Shown piece after piece: positions 51,737 to 59,797 of a stretch of 64,000 nt of DNA. A model generated the notes under the pieces. It was not told the DNA's origin. It saw only the letters and a list, made by a program, of their open reading frames with translations, and made no database searches. The DNA comes from an uncultured Christensenella sp. (GTDB lineage: Bacteria; Bacillota; Clostridia; Christensenellales; Borkfalkiaceae), in contig CAJUFY010000004.1 of the NCBI GenBank assembly GCA_910586245.1, positions 62,001 through 126,000 of the forward strand, in the 5' to 3' direction. The translations under genes were made by a program, and so were the position numbers. Each line of letters opens with the position of its first letter. The first letter of the stretch is position 1.

Positions 51737-51746
51737 GGGGAAGAGT

Positions 51747-53210
51747 ATGAAATACGTGATCGCGCTCGACGCGGGAACGACGAGCGTCCGCGCGTTCGTG
51801 TACGATATATCCACGGGAAAATTCGTACACGGTGCACAGCAGGAAGTGGCGCAGCGTTTCCCCAACCCCGGTTGGGTGGAACAGGACGCGAACGAAATTT
51901 ATTATAAAACGGCGTACTGTCTGAACGAATGCGTGCGCTATGCGGGCGCGGAAAACGTTGCGGGTATCGGCGTAACCAATCAACGCGAAACGGTGGTGCT
52001 GTGGAACCGCGAAACGGGCGAACCGCTCTGTCCCGCCATCGTGTGGCAGTGCCGCCGAACGAGCGCGTATTGCGCGGGATTGAGCAAAGACGCGCAGACG
52101 CTCGTCCGTACGCGCACGGGGCTCGTGGCGGACGCCTATTTTTCGGCGAGTAAAATCCGCTGGGCACTCGACAACATGCCCGCCGCGCGCAAGCTGTTGC
52201 AGGCGGGGAAACTCTGCGTGGGTACGGTGGATACTTATTTGATTTTCAAACTCACCGCCGGGCGTACGTTTGCAACCGACTATACCAACGCGTCGCGTAC
52301 GATGCTGTTCGATATCCGTGAATTGCGTTGGGATACCGATTTGTTGAATCTGTTTGGCGTGCCGCGCGAAATTCTGCCCGAAACGCGTCCGTGCGACGCG
52401 CGTTTCGGCGAAGCGGAGCTTGCAGGCAGGCGCATTCCGATCGCGGGCGTGCTGGGCGATCAGCAAGCCGCGTTGTTCGGGCAAGGGTGCCTTTCCCCTG
52501 GGGAAGGCAAGATCACGTACGGTACGGGGCTCTTTTTGCTCTTCAATACGGGGAGCGCGTGCGCGCTTTCGCAGAGCGGCATGCTCACGACGGTGGGCTA
52601 TTCTTGCGGAGGAAATACCGTTTACGCGCTCGAAGGCAGCGCGTTCAACGCGGGCAGCTCGGTGCAGTGGCTGCGCGACGGACTGGGACTCATCGATGCG
52701 AGCGCGGAAAGCGAAGGGCTTGCGGCGAGCGTGCCGGACTGCGGCGGCGTATGTTTCGTTCCCGCGTTTACGGGACTGGGCGCGCCTTACTGGAACGGTG
52801 AAGCGCGCGGGCTTTTGTCGGGCATTACCCGCAGTACCACGCGGGCGCACGTCGTGCGCGCGGTGCTTGAAAGCATTGCCTACGGGGCGCGCGATCTTGC
52901 GGGGTGCATGGAACGGGACAGCGGAATTTGTCTGCGCGATATCCGTTGTGACGGCGGCGCTTGCCGTAACGATTTTTTAATGCAGTTTCAGGCGGACGTG
53001 CTGGGCGTCTGTATCGACCGCCCCGTGGAAAAAGAGAGCACCGCGCTGGGCGCCGCGCTCATGTGCGGGGTTGCGCTCGGTTTGTGCGACGAATCGGATA
53101 TTCCCAAGCGCAGGGAAGCGGAACGGATCTTCGTGCCCTCCAAACAGCGGGAAAAATTCGACGCGCTGTACGAAAATTATAAAAAAGCCGTAAAACGCGC
53201 GTTGTTATAA
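51747..53210 (+). CDS. glpK: Glycerol kinase-like FGGY carbohydrate kinase
   Basis: 487 residues. The ATG at 51747 follows AGGGGG. DAGTTSVRAFVYD (phosphate 1), GIGVTNQRETVVLW (the GlpK NQRETT-like motif), AIVWQCRR and GSAFNAGSSVQWLRDGLGLI are typical of glycerol kinase. It would convert glycerol to glycerol 3-phosphate. It starts 10 bp after the DUF2207 stop, so it is co-transcribed with lemA, an unusual context. No glpF or glpD is nearby. The NQRETV variant and somewhat short length leave slight doubt about glycerol as the substrate. Confidence 0.88.
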   Translation: MKYVIALDAGTTSVRAFVYDISTGKFVHGAQQEVAQRFPNPGWVEQDANEIYYKTAYCLNECVRYAGAENVAGIGVTNQRETVVLWNRETGEPLCPAIVWQCRRTSAYCAGLSKDAQTLVRTRTGLVADAYFSASKIRWALDNMPAARKLLQAGKLCVGTVDTYLIFKLTAGRTFATDYTNASRTMLFDIRELRWDTDLLNLFGVPREILPETRPCDARFGEAELAGRRIPIAGVLGDQQAALFGQGCLSPGEGKITYGTGLFLLFNTGSACALSQSGMLTTVGYSCGGNTVYALEGSAFNAGSSVQWLRDGLGLIDASAESEGLAASVPDCGGVCFVPAFTGLGAPYWNGEARGLLSGITRSTTRAHVVRAVLESIAYGARDLAGCMERDSGICLRDIRCDGGACRNDFLMQFQADVLGVCIDRPVEKESTALGAALMCGVALGLCDESDIPKRREAERIFVPSKQREKFDALYENYKKAVKRALL

Positions 53211-53236
53211 AATCCCTCCCTCGCGGAGGGATTTTT
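53211..53236 (+). terminator. Terminator after glpK
   Basis: AATCCCTCC and GGAGGGATT pair around a 5-nt loop, then TTTTT. The stem begins right after the stop codon. Confidence 0.88.
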
Positions 53237-53299
53237 TCACGAAAACGTCTTTTTCTGCATAGAATGATTTTGCGCAGCGATTGCTGTGCGGAGGATGTT

Positions 53300-54640
53300 T
53301 TGGGAAAATATTTCGGCACGGACGGTTTCCGCGGGCGGGCGAACGAATCGCTCACCGCGGTTCACGCATTTAGGGTTGGACGCTTTCTCGGCAGATATTA
53401 CTCCCGCGGAAAAAACGGCAAGGCGCGGATCGTCGTGGGAAAGGATACGCGTCTTTCGTCCTATATGTTCGAATACGCGTTGGCGGCGGGCGCGACCGCT
53501 TCGGGCGCGGACGTATCGCTTTTGCATGTTACGACGACGCCTTCCGTTTCCTTCGTCGCGCGGACGGACGGATTCGACTGCGGCGTTATGATTTCCGCAA
53601 GCCACAATCCGTATACGGACAACGGCATCAAACTCGTGAACGGCGCAGGCGAAAAAATGGAAGAGAATGTGCTCGTCGCGGTGGAAGAATATCTCGACGG
53701 GGGGAATCTTCCGCTTGCGGCGGGGGAGGAAATCGGGCGCACGATCGACTACGTGGCGGGCAGAAACCGCTATCTTGCTTACCTTTTATCGCTGCCGCGT
53801 TCCTCTTTCCGCGGGCTCAGAGTGGGGCTTGATTGCGCTAACGGCAGCGCTTGGGCGATCTCCAAAGCCGTGTTCGACGCGCTCGGCGCGCAGGTGTTTG
53901 CAATCAACGCTTCTCCAGACGGGACGAACATCAACCGCGGCTGCGGTTCAATGAACCCCGAACGTTTGCAGGCGTTGGTTGCAGAACGGGCGCTCGACGT
54001 CGGATTTGCCTTCGACGGCGACGCCGACCGCTGTATCTGCGTTGACGAGCGCGGCGAGATCGTGGACGGCGACGGTATTTTATACCTGTGCGCCCGCGCG
54101 CTTTCGGCGCGGGGGGGACTCGAGGGCGGCGGGATCGCCGCAACGGTTACGAGCAATTTGGGGCTTGCGCATTCCTTGAAGGAGTTCGGAATCGACGTGC
54201 ATTTTACGGACGTCGGAGATAAGAACGTCTATGCCGAAATGACGAAGCGCGGACTGTTGCTCGGCGGCGAGCAATCGGGGCACATCATTTTCCGCAAACA
54301 CGCGACGACGGGCGACGGGATTTTAACCGCGCTCAAAGTTGCGGAAACGGTGCTGGAGAGTAAGTGCCCGCTGTCCTGCCTTTGCGCGGGGCTTAAGCGT
54401 TTGCCCCAGCGGAGTTTGAATGTGCGCGTAAAAAACAAGCGCGCGGCGCTTTTGAACGAGGGCGTCCGCGCGGCGCAAAAGGAAGCCGAATTGCTTTTGT
54501 CGGACGGCAGAATCCTGCTCCGCGCTTCGGGAACCGAACCGCTCGTGCGCATTCTTGCCGAGGGGGAGGACGAGGAACGCTGTCTTGCGGCGATTCAAAA
54601 AATCGAACTTGCCGTGCGGTCGGCGGAGGAGGATTTGTAA
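53300..54640 (+). CDS. glmM: Phosphoglucosamine mutase GlmM
   Basis: 446 residues using TTG 53300 as the start, which gives the canonical GKYFGTDGFRG opening. A GCGGAGGA lies 4-5 nt ahead. A longer reading from ATG 53264 would add 12 unconserved residues. The phosphoserine is Ser101 in ISASHNP, metal-binding DGDADR and sugar-binding GGEQSGH are intact. It interconverts glucosamine 6- and 1-phosphate for peptidoglycan precursors. The stop overlaps the glmS ATG by one base, so the two enzymes of the pathway are coupled. Confidence 0.96.
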   Translation: MGKYFGTDGFRGRANESLTAVHAFRVGRFLGRYYSRGKNGKARIVVGKDTRLSSYMFEYALAAGATASGADVSLLHVTTTPSVSFVARTDGFDCGVMISASHNPYTDNGIKLVNGAGEKMEENVLVAVEEYLDGGNLPLAAGEEIGRTIDYVAGRNRYLAYLLSLPRSSFRGLRVGLDCANGSAWAISKAVFDALGAQVFAINASPDGTNINRGCGSMNPERLQALVAERALDVGFAFDGDADRCICVDERGEIVDGDGILYLCARALSARGGLEGGGIAATVTSNLGLAHSLKEFGIDVHFTDVGDKNVYAEMTKRGLLLGGEQSGHIIFRKHATTGDGILTALKVAETVLESKCPLSCLCAGLKRLPQRSLNVRVKNKRAALLNEGVRAAQKEAELLLSDGRILLRASGTEPLVRILAEGEDEERCLAAIQKIELAVRSAEEDL

Positions 54641-56415
54641 TGTGCGGAATCGTAGGCTATTACGGAAAAGAGAACGCCGCGCCCTTTCTTCTGGACGGTT
54701 TGAAAAAACTCGAATACCGCGGGTACGACTCGGCGGGAATCGCGTTGCTTCGCGGCGGTAAAATCAATTTATACCGTTGCCGCGGCAGGGTTCGGGAACT
54801 GGGAAGCGCAAGGCGCGAGAAAGGGCAGCTCGGAATCGGGCACACGCGCTGGGCGACGCACGGCGCGCCGTCCGAAGCGAACGCGCATCCGCACGTTTAC
54901 GGAAAATTCGCAATCGTTCACAACGGCATCATCGAAAATCAGTTCGAACTCAAGGGGGAACTTCTCGCCCGCGGCGATACGTTTTCTTCGGAAACGGACA
55001 GCGAAGTGATCGCGCATTTGCTGGCATATTACTACGAGGGTGATCTGCTTGCGGCAATGCAAAAGACGGCAGGGCGGCTGAAAGGTTCGTACGCCGTCGC
55101 GGCGATGTGCGAAGAGATTCCCGACGCGCTCGTTTGCGCGCGCAGCAAAAGCCCGCTGGTTGTCGGAGAGGGCAACGGCGGTGTGTACGTTGCAAGCGAT
55201 CTTTCTGCGATCGCAGCGCGCGGCGTTGCGCTGTATGCGCTCGGCGACGGAGAATTTGCGCTTTTAAACGGCAAGGGCGTTACGGTTTACGACCGCGATC
55301 TTACTGTAATCCCAAAGGAGCCGCTCGAATACGATCCCGAAGCGGAAGCGCCCGATAAGCGTGGATACCGCCACTATATGCGCAAAGAAATGGCGGAAAT
55401 CCCCGCGGTCATCGGGAAATCCTGCATTGATTTTGCGCGCGATCCGGCTTACGAAGAGCTGACGCGCGTACTCGGGCGGACGCAGCGCATTCATATCGTC
55501 GCTTGCGGGACGGCGTATCACAGCGGGTTGTGCGCGAAATTTGCAATCGAATCGCTGTGCCGCATTCCCGTTGAGGTCTGCGTGGCGAGCGAATACCGCT
55601 ACCGCAACCCGATCGTGCCGCCCGACACCCTTGCGCTCGCGGTGACGCAGAGCGGGGAAACTGCCGATACGCTTGCGGCTGCGGAACTTGCGAAACAGGC
55701 GGGCGCGTATCTCGTTGCGGTGACGAACGTTCCGTATTCTTCGATCACGCGCATTGCAGATACCGTGCTGTTTACGGGCGCGGGGCGCGAAATCGCCGTG
55801 GCAGCGACCAAAAGTTTTAACGCGCAGCTGGAATTGCTCTATTGCATTGCATCGGCGCTTGCCGAAAGCAAAGGCGGGCAAAGTTACTTTGCGGAATTGC
55901 ACCGTCTGATCGAAACGGTTGCCGCGGCGGAAAAATCCTGCGAAGAAGTGCGCGGTTGGATTCCCTATTTTCTCGGCGCGCGCAGCGTGTTTTTTCTCGG
56001 CAGAGGCGCGGATTATGCGGCGGCGCTCGAAGGCAGCTTGAAGTTGAAGGAAATCACTTATCTGCCGAGCGAGGGCTACGCCGCGGGCGAGCTGAAACAC
56101 GGCACGCTTGCGCTCGTGGACGAGGGGACGCCCGTAGTTGCTCTGCTTACCGATCCCGCGCTTGCCGAAAAGACGATGAACGCCGTGCACGAGGTGTACG
56201 CGCGCGGCGCGAACGTGTTTTTAATTACTTCTTTGCCCGAGTACGTTTCGCGCAAAGAAGTTTCTTCCGCGGTGCTTCTGCCCGCTTGCCGCGCGGAATT
56301 TTCTCCCGTTCTTTCGGTATTGCCGTTGCAGGCGCTTGCGTACTATCTTTCCATTGCCCGCGGGAACAATCCCGATAAACCGCGGAATCTTGCCAAAAGC
56401 GTTACGGTGGAATAA
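54640..56415 (+). CDS. glmS: Glutamine-fructose-6-phosphate aminotransferase GlmS
   Basis: 591 residues. After Met removal Cys2 (CGIVGYYG) is the glutaminase nucleophile. LEYRGYDSAGIA, HTRWATHG, two SIS sugar isomerase domains (TQSGETADT, GRGADYAAALEGSLKLKEITY) and the C-terminal PRNLAKSVTVE are all present. It makes glucosamine 6-phosphate for GlmM, encoded just upstream. No glmS ribozyme is possible here, since glmS starts inside glmM. Confidence 0.97.
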   Translation: MCGIVGYYGKENAAPFLLDGLKKLEYRGYDSAGIALLRGGKINLYRCRGRVRELGSARREKGQLGIGHTRWATHGAPSEANAHPHVYGKFAIVHNGIIENQFELKGELLARGDTFSSETDSEVIAHLLAYYYEGDLLAAMQKTAGRLKGSYAVAAMCEEIPDALVCARSKSPLVVGEGNGGVYVASDLSAIAARGVALYALGDGEFALLNGKGVTVYDRDLTVIPKEPLEYDPEAEAPDKRGYRHYMRKEMAEIPAVIGKSCIDFARDPAYEELTRVLGRTQRIHIVACGTAYHSGLCAKFAIESLCRIPVEVCVASEYRYRNPIVPPDTLALAVTQSGETADTLAAAELAKQAGAYLVAVTNVPYSSITRIADTVLFTGAGREIAVAATKSFNAQLELLYCIASALAESKGGQSYFAELHRLIETVAAAEKSCEEVRGWIPYFLGARSVFFLGRGADYAAALEGSLKLKEITYLPSEGYAAGELKHGTLALVDEGTPVVALLTDPALAEKTMNAVHEVYARGANVFLITSLPEYVSRKEVSSAVLLPACRAEFSPVLSVLPLQALAYYLSIARGNNPDKPRNLAKSVTVE

Positions 56416-56419
56416 AACG

Positions 56420-56448
56420 CCGCGCCGACGAAACGTCGGCGCGGTTTT
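56420..56448 (+). terminator. Terminator after glmS
   Basis: CCGCGCCGACG and CGTCGGCGCGG pair around AAA, followed by TTTT. Confidence 0.9.
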
Positions 56449-56468
56449 AAATTATCGTTTTTATCACG

Positions 56469-56496
56469 AAAAAAGGCAATCCGTTCGGATTGCCTT
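56469..56496 (-). terminator. Terminator of the CPA2 antiporter gene
   Basis: On the minus strand AAGGCAATCCG/CGGATTGCCTT forms the stem, followed by TTTTT. It lies 11 bp after the antiporter stop. Confidence 0.88.
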
Positions 56497-56506
56497 AAAC
56501 GAAGTT

Positions 56507-57946
56507 TTATTCCGCGGCGGGAACTTCGGGCAATTCCGCCGTCTGTTCCGCAGGAACGCTTTCCGCAAGTTCTTCCGCAGGCAAACCGCCTTCGGGAGGG
56601 GGAAGGGGCTTTTCTTTGGAATAAAGCACCTTCAGCAGAATCGGGGTCAGAATGGACGACACGAGAATGAGCAACACCGTCATAATCATGAATTCCTGAC
56701 CGAGCGCGTTTGCGCCGAGCGAAGCGTCCGTTACCGTAGCGGTCACGATGAGCGCGACTTCGCCGCGCGCCATCATACCGACGCCTGCGATCGTGCTCTC
56801 ACGCATATTGTATTTGAAGCATTTCGCAACCGCGCCGCAACCGACGATTTTCCCGATCAAGCCCATGAACACGGCAAGGAAGGCGAACAGAATGATGAAG
56901 CCGGACATGCCGAGGAAGGATATGCTCGAAATACCGATGTTCGCAAAGAACACGGGTGCAAACATCGTATAAGTATTGACTTCCACCTTTTTATCGGTAT
57001 ATTCGCTTGCGTGGTGCGCCGTCGAAAGAATGATGCCCGCAAGGAATGCGCCCGTAATGTCCGCCACGCCGAAGATTTCTTCGGCAGCCCACGAATACAG
57101 GAAGCATACGACGAGGGAGAACACGGGCAGACGGTGCGTCTGCGGCCATTTCTTTTCGAGCCAGCGGAAGAGCTTGGAAATTCCGAAGCCGAGCGCGATC
57201 GCAACGATGAAGAACGCGACGATCATAATGATCGTGCCGTAGATGGTCGCTTTGAAGCCTGCAAATCCGCCGACGGAAGCGTCTGCGCCGCCCGCCTTCG
57301 CAATGCCCGTTACGATGGAAAGGACGACGATTCCGATGACGTCGTCGATGATCGCCGCGGAAACGATGGTCGTGCCGAGTTTGGTGGAAATTTTACCGAG
57401 TTCTTTGAGTACGGAAACGGTGATGGCAACCGAAGTCGCGGTCAGAATCGCGCCGATGAACACGCACTGATAGATATGCGCCGTGCCCAGCCCGATATTG
57501 CCGAAGGGCAGGGAGATCAGGATTCCCAATACCATAGGAATCGCGACGCCCGCGCAGGCGATCATCGCCGCGGCAAGTCCCGTATTTTTCAGCTCTTTGA
57601 GGTTGGTTTCCAGCCCCGTCGAGAACATGAGCAGGAGCACGCCGATCTTCGCGAAGATAGAAAGTCCGTCGCTGCCCAGCGAGAAGATATCTTCCCCGCC
57701 GCCGCTCGAAAGCAGGAACAGGCAGTTGTAAGTCGTGCCGTTGCCTTTATCCAAGCCGATGATGGAAAATCCGCACAGTTCTCCGAAGATTGCGGGGCCG
57801 ATCAGGATTCCCGCAACGATGTAACCGAGTACCTGCGGAAGCCCGATTTTACGAAAGAGCAATCCGCACAGTTTGGTCGTAAGCAGAATAATCGCAAGTA
57901 CGATTACGAAGCCGAGACCGTTGTCGATGTAAAACACTCCGTTCAT
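56507..57946 (-). CDS. CPA2-family monovalent cation/H+ antiporter
   Basis: 479 residues from the ATG at 57946 (AAAGGAGA upstream). About twelve helices. GYIVAGILIGPAIFG, IDDVIGIVVLSIVTG (the ion-binding Asp pair region) and GMMARGEVALIV are typical of Kef/NapA-like antiporters. No TrkA-N nucleotide-binding domain follows. Instead there is a Pro/Glu-rich tail of about 45 residues. It probably exchanges Na+ or K+ for protons. The leader contains a CGCGGC/GCCGCG hairpin (57965-57982). Confidence 0.92.
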   Translation of the reverse strand: MNGVFYIDNGLGFVIVLAIILLTTKLCGLLFRKIGLPQVLGYIVAGILIGPAIFGELCGFSIIGLDKGNGTTYNCLFLLSSGGGEDIFSLGSDGLSIFAKIGVLLLMFSTGLETNLKELKNTGLAAAMIACAGVAIPMVLGILISLPFGNIGLGTAHIYQCVFIGAILTATSVAITVSVLKELGKISTKLGTTIVSAAIIDDVIGIVVLSIVTGIAKAGGADASVGGFAGFKATIYGTIIMIVAFFIVAIALGFGISKLFRWLEKKWPQTHRLPVFSLVVCFLYSWAAEEIFGVADITGAFLAGIILSTAHHASEYTDKKVEVNTYTMFAPVFFANIGISSISFLGMSGFIILFAFLAVFMGLIGKIVGCGAVAKCFKYNMRESTIAGVGMMARGEVALIVTATVTDASLGANALGQEFMIMTVLLILVSSILTPILLKVLYSKEKPLPPPEGGLPAEELAESVPAEQTAELPEVPAAE

Positions 57947-57999
57947 ATTTCTCCTTTGGTAAAACGCGGCGTTTCTGCCGCGCAATTCACAACTTGAAT

Positions 58000-58028
58000 A
58001 TTATATGCCTATTTTATGAAAAAAGCAA
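58000..58028 (-). promoter_or_regulatory. Promoter of the antiporter gene
   Basis: On the minus strand TTGCTT (58028-58023), 17-bp spacer, TATAAT (58005-58000), giving a leader of about 48 nt that includes a GC-rich hairpin. Confidence 0.72.
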
Positions 58029-58089
58029 TTGATTTGCGACGAAACTTTTGCGCGCTCGCAGAGTTTTCGAATAGTTTTACGGCGAACGC

Positions 58090-58118
58090 TTGTCATTTTT
58101 CGCGCGGTATGGTATAAT
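58090..58118 (+). promoter_or_regulatory. Promoter of mrnC, predicted leaderless
   Basis: TTGTCA, 17-bp spacer, TATAAT. The mrnC ATG follows after 7 nt. Confidence 0.78.
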
Positions 58119-58125
58119 ACGGAAA

Positions 58126-58524
58126 ATGTTATCGCTGATTCCGCCCGTAGAAAAAGAAAGGGTCAAACAACTCAATCCCGTCGTGCTGGCGTTCGTAGGG
58201 GACGCCGCGTATACGCTCTGCGTACGCGAACGGCTTGCGCTCTCTTCGGGCTGTAAAACGGGGGAGCTGAACCGCCGCGCGAGCGAACGGGTTTCCGCGC
58301 ACGGACAGAGCGGCGCGCTCGAACGCATTCTGCCCGAATTGACCGAAGAGGAAGCGGAAATTTTTCGCCGCGGCAGAAACGCGAAAAAACCGACGAAGAG
58401 CAAGAATGCAAGCGTCACCGAATACGTGCGTTCCACGGGATTCGAGGCAGTCGTCGGCTATCTGTATCTCACGGGGCAGATCGCGCGGATCGAAGAATTA
58501 TTTTTCGGGGAAGAGGAAGTATGA
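58126..58524 (+). CDS. mrnC: Mini-ribonuclease III
   Basis: 132 residues, an RNase III catalytic domain without a double-stranded-RNA-binding domain. LAFVGDAAYTLCVRE carries the catalytic Asp and TGFEAVVGYLYL the late Glu. It matures 23S rRNA in Firmicutes. The ATG at 58126 is 7 nt beyond a TATAAT, with no proper ribosome site (GGAAA abuts the ATG), so leaderless translation is likely. Overlaps rlmB by 4 bp (ATGA). mrnC-rlmB-sigH is a conserved Firmicute order. Confidence 0.94.
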   Translation: MLSLIPPVEKERVKQLNPVVLAFVGDAAYTLCVRERLALSSGCKTGELNRRASERVSAHGQSGALERILPELTEEEAEIFRRGRNAKKPTKSKNASVTEYVRSTGFEAVVGYLYLTGQIARIEELFFGEEEV

Positions 58525-59234
58525 AGACGGAAGGAAGAAACGCCGTTTTGGAACTGTTGAAGACGGATAAAACCATCGATAAAATTTTACTGGAAAAAGG
58601 CGCGCAGGGGAGTCTGGGCAAAATCTTTGCCGAAGCGCGCAAAAAGAACGTGCGCGTGCAGTTCGTCGATCGCGCCGTACTCGATAAAGAGAGCGCGGAA
58701 AAACGCCATCAGGGCGTCGTTGCGTTTACGACGGATTTCGTGTATTCCGATCTCTTCGAACTTGCCGACTGCGGCGGGGAAAACGGTCTGATCGTTCTTT
58801 GCGACGGCATTGAGGACGTGCACAACCTCGGCAGCATTCTGCGCGTTGCGGAGTGCGCGGGTGCGGCAGGCGTCGTGATTCCCAAAGCCAAAGGCGCGAG
58901 CGTGACCGAAGCGGTCGTGCGGATTTCGGCGGGGGCGGCGGAGCATATCGGCGTTGCCAAAGTCCCTTCCATCAATTACGCGATCGACGAGCTGAAAAAA
59001 CTCGGTTACTGGGTTTACGCGCTCGAAGCGGGCGGAGAGGATATTTACAGCAACAAACTGACGGGCAAAGTCGCGCTCGTTGTCGGCGGGGAGGATAGCG
59101 GCGTGAAGCGGCTCACCCGCGAAAAATGCGATAAAACGCTTTCCATTCCCCTGTTCGGGAAGGTCAATTCCCTGAACGCTTCCGTTGCGCTCGGCATTGC
59201 GGTTTACGAGGTGGTTCGTGCAAGGCAGGCGTGA
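58521..59234 (+). CDS. rlmB: 23S rRNA Gm2251-type 2'-O-methyltransferase RlmB (SpoU/TrmH family)
   Basis: 237 residues. The N-terminal substrate-binding domain begins EGRNAVLELLK. The SPOUT knot shows LCDGIEDVHNLGSILRVAECAG, LVVGGEDSGVKRL and SIPLFGKVNSLNASVALGIAVYE, the three SpoU motifs. It methylates a ribose in 23S rRNA. Its start overlaps mrnC and its end overlaps the beginning of sigH, so translation is coupled. Confidence 0.95.
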   Translation: MKTEGRNAVLELLKTDKTIDKILLEKGAQGSLGKIFAEARKKNVRVQFVDRAVLDKESAEKRHQGVVAFTTDFVYSDLFELADCGGENGLIVLCDGIEDVHNLGSILRVAECAGAAGVVIPKAKGASVTEAVVRISAGAAEHIGVAKVPSINYAIDELKKLGYWVYALEAGGEDIYSNKLTGKVALVVGGEDSGVKRLTREKCDKTLSIPLFGKVNSLNASVALGIAVYEVVRARQA

Positions 59235-59787
59235 ATCGGACGAAGCGCTTGCCGCAAAAGCGCAGGCGGGCGACAATCTTGCCGCCGAAGAACTTTTGAA
59301 CCGCTACAAGAGCGCGGTGCGCGCGCGGGCGCGGCAGTACTTTCTTGCGGGCGGCGAAACGGAAGATCTGGTGCAGGAAGGCATGATCGGGCTTTACGCC
59401 GCGGTGAGCGCCTATAAAAAAGAGAGCGGAAAAAGTTTTAAAAATTTCGCATATCTGTGCGTCACGCGGCGGATTTACGATTTGCTTCGCGCTGCGGGCA
59501 GGCGTGCCGAGGAAGGCGCGCCGCTCGATCCCGACTCTTTTTACGAAGAGGCGGATACGCCCGAAGATTCCTTGATCGACGGCGAATCGCGGGCGGAACT
59601 GAACGGAAAACTTATGAAGGAACTTTCCGATTTCGAATTCCGCGTGACGGCGATGTATCTCGAAGGCATGCGGTACGTGGAAATTGCGGAAGTCACGGGC
59701 AAAGACATCAAGAGCGTGGACAACGCACTTGCCCGCGCCAAAAAGAAATTACAAAAAGCGTTCGCGGATCGCCGCGCGCGGAATTAA
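59218..59787 (+). CDS. sigH: RNA polymerase sigma factor SigH
   Basis: 189 residues from GTG 59218, with GAGGTGG just upstream and overlapping the rlmB end by 17 bp. The run ARQYFLAGGETEDLVQEGMI and SFKNFAYLCVTRRIYDLLR match region 2 of SigH. Region 4 is EFRVTAMYLEGMRYVEIAEV-type with KSVDNALARAKKKL. SigH directs entry into sporulation and stationary phase. It sits downstream of rlmB as in Bacillus, though yacP is missing. Confidence 0.92.
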   Translation: MQGRRESDEALAAKAQAGDNLAAEELLNRYKSAVRARARQYFLAGGETEDLVQEGMIGLYAAVSAYKKESGKSFKNFAYLCVTRRIYDLLRAAGRRAEEGAPLDPDSFYEEADTPEDSLIDGESRAELNGKLMKELSDFEFRVTAMYLEGMRYVEIAEVTGKDIKSVDNALARAKKKLQKAFADRRARN

Positions 59788-59797
59788 AGGAGAAGTT

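Noticed and set aside
53264..53299. ATG 53264 as glmM start
   Set aside because: The 12 extra residues are not conserved in the family. TTG 53300 has GGAGGA just upstream and places the phosphoserine at residue 101, as expected.
54590..54640. glmS ribozyme
   Set aside because: There is no untranslated leader, since the glmS ATG overlaps the glmM stop.
56336..57997. Open frame of 553 codons antisense to the CPA2 antiporter
   Set aside because: The antiporter on the minus strand has clear family motifs, a promoter and a terminator. The plus-strand frame is a charged low-complexity shadow.
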